Notes under the pieces: model-generated
The model's database searches: none
The model's input: only the letters and a program-made list of their open reading frames with translations
What the model was told of the DNA's origin: nothing
NCBI GenBank assembly: GCA_016195145.1
Contig: JACQAF010000161.1
Coordinates: 1-33,850 of the forward strand
DNA: 33,850 bases
Origin: Rhodospirillales bacterium
GTDB taxonomy: Bacteria > Pseudomonadota > Alphaproteobacteria > CACIAM-22H2
Direction of reading: 5' to 3'
Shown: piece by piece, positions 32,101 through 33,850 of the stretch
Position numbering within the stretch: position 1 is the stretch's first letter
Layout: every line of letters starts with the position of its first letter
Made by a program: the position numbers and the translations under genes

Positions 32101-32253
32101 GTGATGCGCCGGATCGCAGTTCCTATGATCGGCGGCATGGTCTCGTCGACCGTGCTCACTCTCATCGTCATCCCGGCGATCTACGCTCTCGTCAAGGGCG
32201 CAGCGCTGCGGCGCGCATTGAGAATGGATGCCCCCGCTCCAGCGGCGAGATGA
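29104..32253 (+). CDS. cusA: CusA-type Cu(I)/Ag(I) RND efflux pump
   Basis: 1049 residues, the usual size for HME-RND pumps, with 12 membrane segments and two large periplasmic loops. IPDLSDTQVIVYTEYPGQAPQVVEDQVTFPL is the family opening, and GAMVDAAIVMIENAHK carries the proton-relay aspartate. M562 (LFYMP), M612 (APTEMFET) and M661 (RIDMLATGIRTP) have spacings of 50 and 49. As I recall, these are the spacings of the three-methionine site M573, M623 and M672 of E. coli CusA, so copper or silver is the likely substrate rather than zinc or cobalt. It is translationally coupled to cusB (ATGA at 29104). No outer membrane factor (cusC) is present. Confidence 0.94.
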   Translation: MIAALIRWSATNIVLVLIGAVFVTLAGLYAMTRIPLDAIPDLSDTQVIVYTEYPGQAPQVVEDQVTFPLTTSLLSVPRSKVVRGFSMFGVSFVYVIFEDGTDIYWARSRVLEYLNVAARRLPSGVTPGLGPDATGVGWVYQYALTAKDQDLASLRSQQDWQVRFSVAKAEGVAEVASVGGFVKQYAVVVDPHRMRSFGISLKTIQNAVRSSNMDVGGRTIELAETEFMIRGRGYIRDLADLERITLMVDNGTPVLLRDVARVELVPDERRGIAEMNGEGEVVSGIAVQRYGVNALDVIRSVKERLAEVASSLPSGIEIVPVYDRSALIERAIATLIATLTEESIVVALVCFVFLLHARSALVAILTLPIGILISFAAMHVLGISSNIMSLGGIAIAIGAMVDAAIVMIENAHKRLEHARPEASRTEVLIGAAQEVGPALFFSLLIITVSFLPIFALESQEGRLFKPLAYTKTFAMAAAAILSITLVPALMVLFIRGRIVAEAKNPINRLLIWLYRPVIGLVLRAKILTLVIAAAILGSAVIPAQRLGTEFMPNLNEGTLFYMPTTLPGLSVTKAAELLQAQNKIIRSFPEIDTVWGKAGRAQTATDPAPTEMFETIINLKPAAQWRPGVTVDSLIAEMDTALQFPGVSNAWTMPIKARIDMLATGIRTPVGIKLFGDDLRELERLAREIETVVRAVPGTASAYAERVNSGYFLEIETDRDRLARYGLMVENVQETIAMALGAAPVTTTVEGRERYAVVLRYPRDVRSDPDAIASEVLVSLPNGAAIPLGDVATIQRTQGPTSIRTENGRLAVYLYIDMRDRDLGGYVREAREIVSRSVQLPPGYSAVWSGQFEYFERAQKRLQIVVPATLLAIFLLLYLNFRRLTETLIVMLSLPFSLVGGLWMMYAMGFNLSVAAAVGFIALAGVAAETGVVMLIYLDHAYRDRAAACAHKGEPLTRQDIYKAIMVGAVDRVRPKMMTVTAIMAGLLPILWSSGTGSEVMRRIAVPMIGGMVSSTVLTLIVIPAIYALVKGAALRRALRMDAPAPAAR

Positions 32254-32283
32254 ACACCGCAGGGTCGTGTCACGCGAGGAAGC

Positions 32284-32415
32284 ATGAGCCGCATGATGGG
32301 CGGCATGGGATCGACGATGGGCAAAATTACATGGCCGCATCGCAGCGATCGTCTCATCCTATGCATTGCGCGCACACTGGCCGATCCCGACAATGCAGCG
32401 CAGGTCGCGCGCTGA
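32284..32415 (+). CDS. Met-rich 43-residue ORF behind cusA
   Basis: ATG 32284 follows GAGGAAGC at six bases. The product begins MSRMMGGMGSTMGKITWP, with five Met among the first 12 residues, and ends with AQVAR. It lacks a signal peptide. It may be a small copper-binding accessory protein or a degraded remnant. No family recognised. Confidence 0.4.
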   Translation: MSRMMGGMGSTMGKITWPHRSDRLILCIARTLADPDNAAQVAR

Positions 32416-32443
32416 CATTGTCGAGGCGCCTTTGCGCGGGACG

Positions 32444-32465
32444 AAGCCGATTATTCTATCGGCTT
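32444..32465. terminator. Hairpin between the cus operon and tctC
   Basis: AAGCCGAT (32444-32451), loop TATTCT, ATCGGCTT (32458-32465): perfect 8-bp arms between convergent genes. Only a short T run follows on the plus strand (GGCTTT), so it is a moderate terminator candidate, possibly bidirectional. Confidence 0.5.
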
Positions 32466-32506
32466 GGCTTTCCGGCCCCATCGGCCGTCGTTAACGAGCG
32501 TCATAC

Positions 32507-33472
32507 CTATTCAATCTTGATATCCGCTGCCTTGATCAGCTCGCTATTGGCCTTGATGTCGTTTTCCAAAAATCTTGCCATTTCCTCCGGCGTCTGCAAC
32601 GGCACGAGAACATTGATCGCTTGCATACGCGCCTTCATCGCATCGGTCTTGGCAATGTCGAGAATTGTCCGGTTAAATTTCGCAATGACGTCCTTCGACA
32701 CGCCAGATGGCGCCTGAATCGAAAACCAGATCGGGACGTCAGCCCCTTCATAGCCGAGCTCTTTGAGCGTCGGTACGTTCGGGAATTCAGGATATCTCTC
32801 CGTGTGATTGACGGCGAGCAGGATCACTTTACCGCCCTTGACGTGCGAAATCGCACTGAGTTCATTCATCATCTGAATGTTCCCGGCGAGCAAATCGTTG
32901 AGCGCATCCGCGCTGCCGCGATAAGGCACATGAAGGATGTCGACGCCTGCTTTGTACTTCAGCATCTCAATTCGAAGGTGCGTCGAAGTGCCCAGCCCCG
33001 ACGAACCGAAGGCGAGCTTGCCTGGCTTGGCTTTCGCATAGGCGATCAGATCCGGGAAGGTTTTTACGCCAACGGATGGATGAACCACGAAGCCGGTAAT
33101 CTGGTCGCCGACGCGGCCGACTGGCGAGAAGCTAAGGATCGGGTCGTAGGGAGTCTTGCGCAACTGCGGCAACACGCTAAGCGGCGCATTTGGCGTCAAC
33201 AGGAACGTATAACCGTCAGGCGACGCTTTCGCGGCAATTTCGGTGCCGATCATGCCGCTGGCGCCGCCGCGATTCTCGACGACGAATTGCTGACCCAGGG
33301 CCTGGCTCAGTTTTTCTGCCCAGGGCCTGCCGATCAGGTCAGTGCCTCCCCCTGGACCATAGGGCAAGATCAGCTTGACCGGCCTGTCCGGCCAACTTTG
33401 CGCCAATGCCGGCAGGCTCTCCATTATGGCAAGAGCGACGATAAGAAAACCAAAGAAATTTCGGCGCATCAT
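32507..33472 (-). CDS. tctC: Tripartite tricarboxylate transporter solute-binding protein (Bug family), second copy
   Basis: 321 residues. A signal peptide (FFGFLIVALAIMESLPALAQ) is followed by the Bug pattern: WPDRPVKLILPYGPGGGTDLIGRP, VVENRGGASGMIG, LAFGSSGLGTSTHLRIEML and HVPYRGSADALNDLLAGNIQ. It is clearly a paralogue of the protein at 14338-15306 but diverged, so its ligand probably differs. ATG 33472 has GGAGG nine bases upstream. It lies 27 bases after the second tctA; the gene order here (tctA before tctC) differs from the first locus. Confidence 0.92.
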   Translation of the reverse strand: MMRRNFFGFLIVALAIMESLPALAQSWPDRPVKLILPYGPGGGTDLIGRPWAEKLSQALGQQFVVENRGGASGMIGTEIAAKASPDGYTFLLTPNAPLSVLPQLRKTPYDPILSFSPVGRVGDQITGFVVHPSVGVKTFPDLIAYAKAKPGKLAFGSSGLGTSTHLRIEMLKYKAGVDILHVPYRGSADALNDLLAGNIQMMNELSAISHVKGGKVILLAVNHTERYPEFPNVPTLKELGYEGADVPIWFSIQAPSGVSKDVIAKFNRTILDIAKTDAMKARMQAINVLVPLQTPEEMARFLENDIKANSELIKAADIKIE

Positions 33473-33499
33473 TCTACGTTACCTCCGTTGGGTTCATGA

Positions 33500-33850
33500 T
33501 TATTCCTGAAATGCCTTCTCCCGCGCCTTACCCACCTTGGGCAAAACGATGAATACGAGCAGCACGACGACGAGAATCAGAAAAGTAAGCGATAGCGGCC
33601 GCTCGACGAACACCCAGGGATCGCCGCGCGACAACAGCATGGCGCGCCGCAAATAGGTCTCCATCATCGGACCGAGAATAAACCCCAGCAGCATCGGCGC
33701 CGGCTCGCAATCAAGTTTGAACAGCAAGTATCCAACCACCCCGAAGAAGGCAATGAGCAGCACCTCGTTCGCCGAGTTGTTCAGGCTGTAAACGCCGATG
33801 CTGCAGAAAAACAGGATGGCTATGGCGAGCAGCCGGTAGGGCACCAGCAG
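33500..33850 (-). CDS. tctA: Tripartite tricarboxylate transporter large permease, C-terminal part
   Basis: 116 visible residues; the gene continues beyond the window. It shows the normal TctA ending: GVYSLNNSANEVLLIAFFGVVGYLLFKL, EPAPMLLGFILGPMMETYLRRAMLLSRGD, a last membrane helix (LTFLILVVVLLVFIVLP) and a basic tail. It is the reference against which the first tctA is seen to lack the FGVVGYLL to RPLS block. Confidence 0.9.
   Translation of the reverse strand: MLVPYRLLAIAILFFCSIGVYSLNNSANEVLLIAFFGVVGYLLFKLDCEPAPMLLGFILGPMMETYLRRAMLLSRGDPWVFVERPLSLTFLILVVVLLVFIVLPKVGKAREKAFQE

Noticed and set aside
1..33850. tRNA, rRNA or CRISPR features
   Set aside because: No cloverleaf-like sequences with a TTCGAATCC-type arm, no rRNA-like stretches and no regularly spaced direct repeats were seen.

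Overview
The window looks like chromosomal DNA of a GC-rich proteobacterium, most likely an alphaproteobacterium. This is inferred from codon use, a DinB with an N-terminal CxxC/CxxC knuckle, two Bug/TctC-type solute-binding proteins, and a CusB lacking the usual cysteine-rich metal domain. I cannot name a genus. No rRNA, tRNA, CRISPR array, insertion sequence or prophage is visible.

Region by region. 1-1202 (+): the tail of an unknown gene, then a luciferase-like flavin monooxygenase. 1231-4885 (-): pentapeptide-repeat protein, DNA polymerase IV and a DapA-superfamily aldolase. 4995-12222 (-): a full 4-amino-4-deoxy-L-arabinose (Ara4N) lipid A modification operon in the order arnT, arnE/F-like, arnB, arnC, arnA formyltransferase, arnA dehydrogenase/decarboxylase, arnD. 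ArnA is split into two genes. 12364-16250 (-): a carboxylate-use locus with fumarylacetoacetate hydrolase-family enzyme, tctC, tctB and a damaged tctA. A divergent FadR-type GntR regulator sits at 16415-17083, and palindromes lie between them. 17113-19221 (-): a CobW-type GTPase and a metallo-beta-lactamase-fold hydrolase. 19324-21292 (-): a secreted PEBP/YbhB protein, a secreted alpha/beta hydrolase and a 43-codon ORF. 21397-23717 (+): a short Crp/Fnr regulator, a MerB-like protein behind a MerR-type promoter, and uracil phosphoribosyltransferase.

23.7-27.0 kb (-) is the accessory part: visibly AT-rich, full of broken reading frames, and containing a 135-bp near-perfect duplication. I read it as a decaying array of polymorphic-toxin C-terminal cassettes. 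One cassette has a toxin tail plus overlapping membrane immunity candidate. A second is an orphan tail with a frameshifted junction plus an AT-rich immunity candidate. A third is a frameshifted unit. No full-length toxin N-terminus is present.

27.1-32.4 kb (+): a copper/silver efflux operon with a small Cys/Met-rich secreted protein, CusB-like adaptor with an extra N-terminal domain, and CusA-like pump. The pump carries three methionines with the same spacing as the CusA metal site. 32.5 kb to the end (-): a second TctC and the C-terminal part of a second TctA, which continues beyond the window. That second TctA serves as an internal reference, showing that the first tctA has lost roughly 45 codons near its 3' end and changed frame.

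The strongest points for follow-up are the toxin cassette array, the MerR-type operator in front of the lone merB-like gene, the out-of-frame deletion in tctA, and the split-arnA operon.
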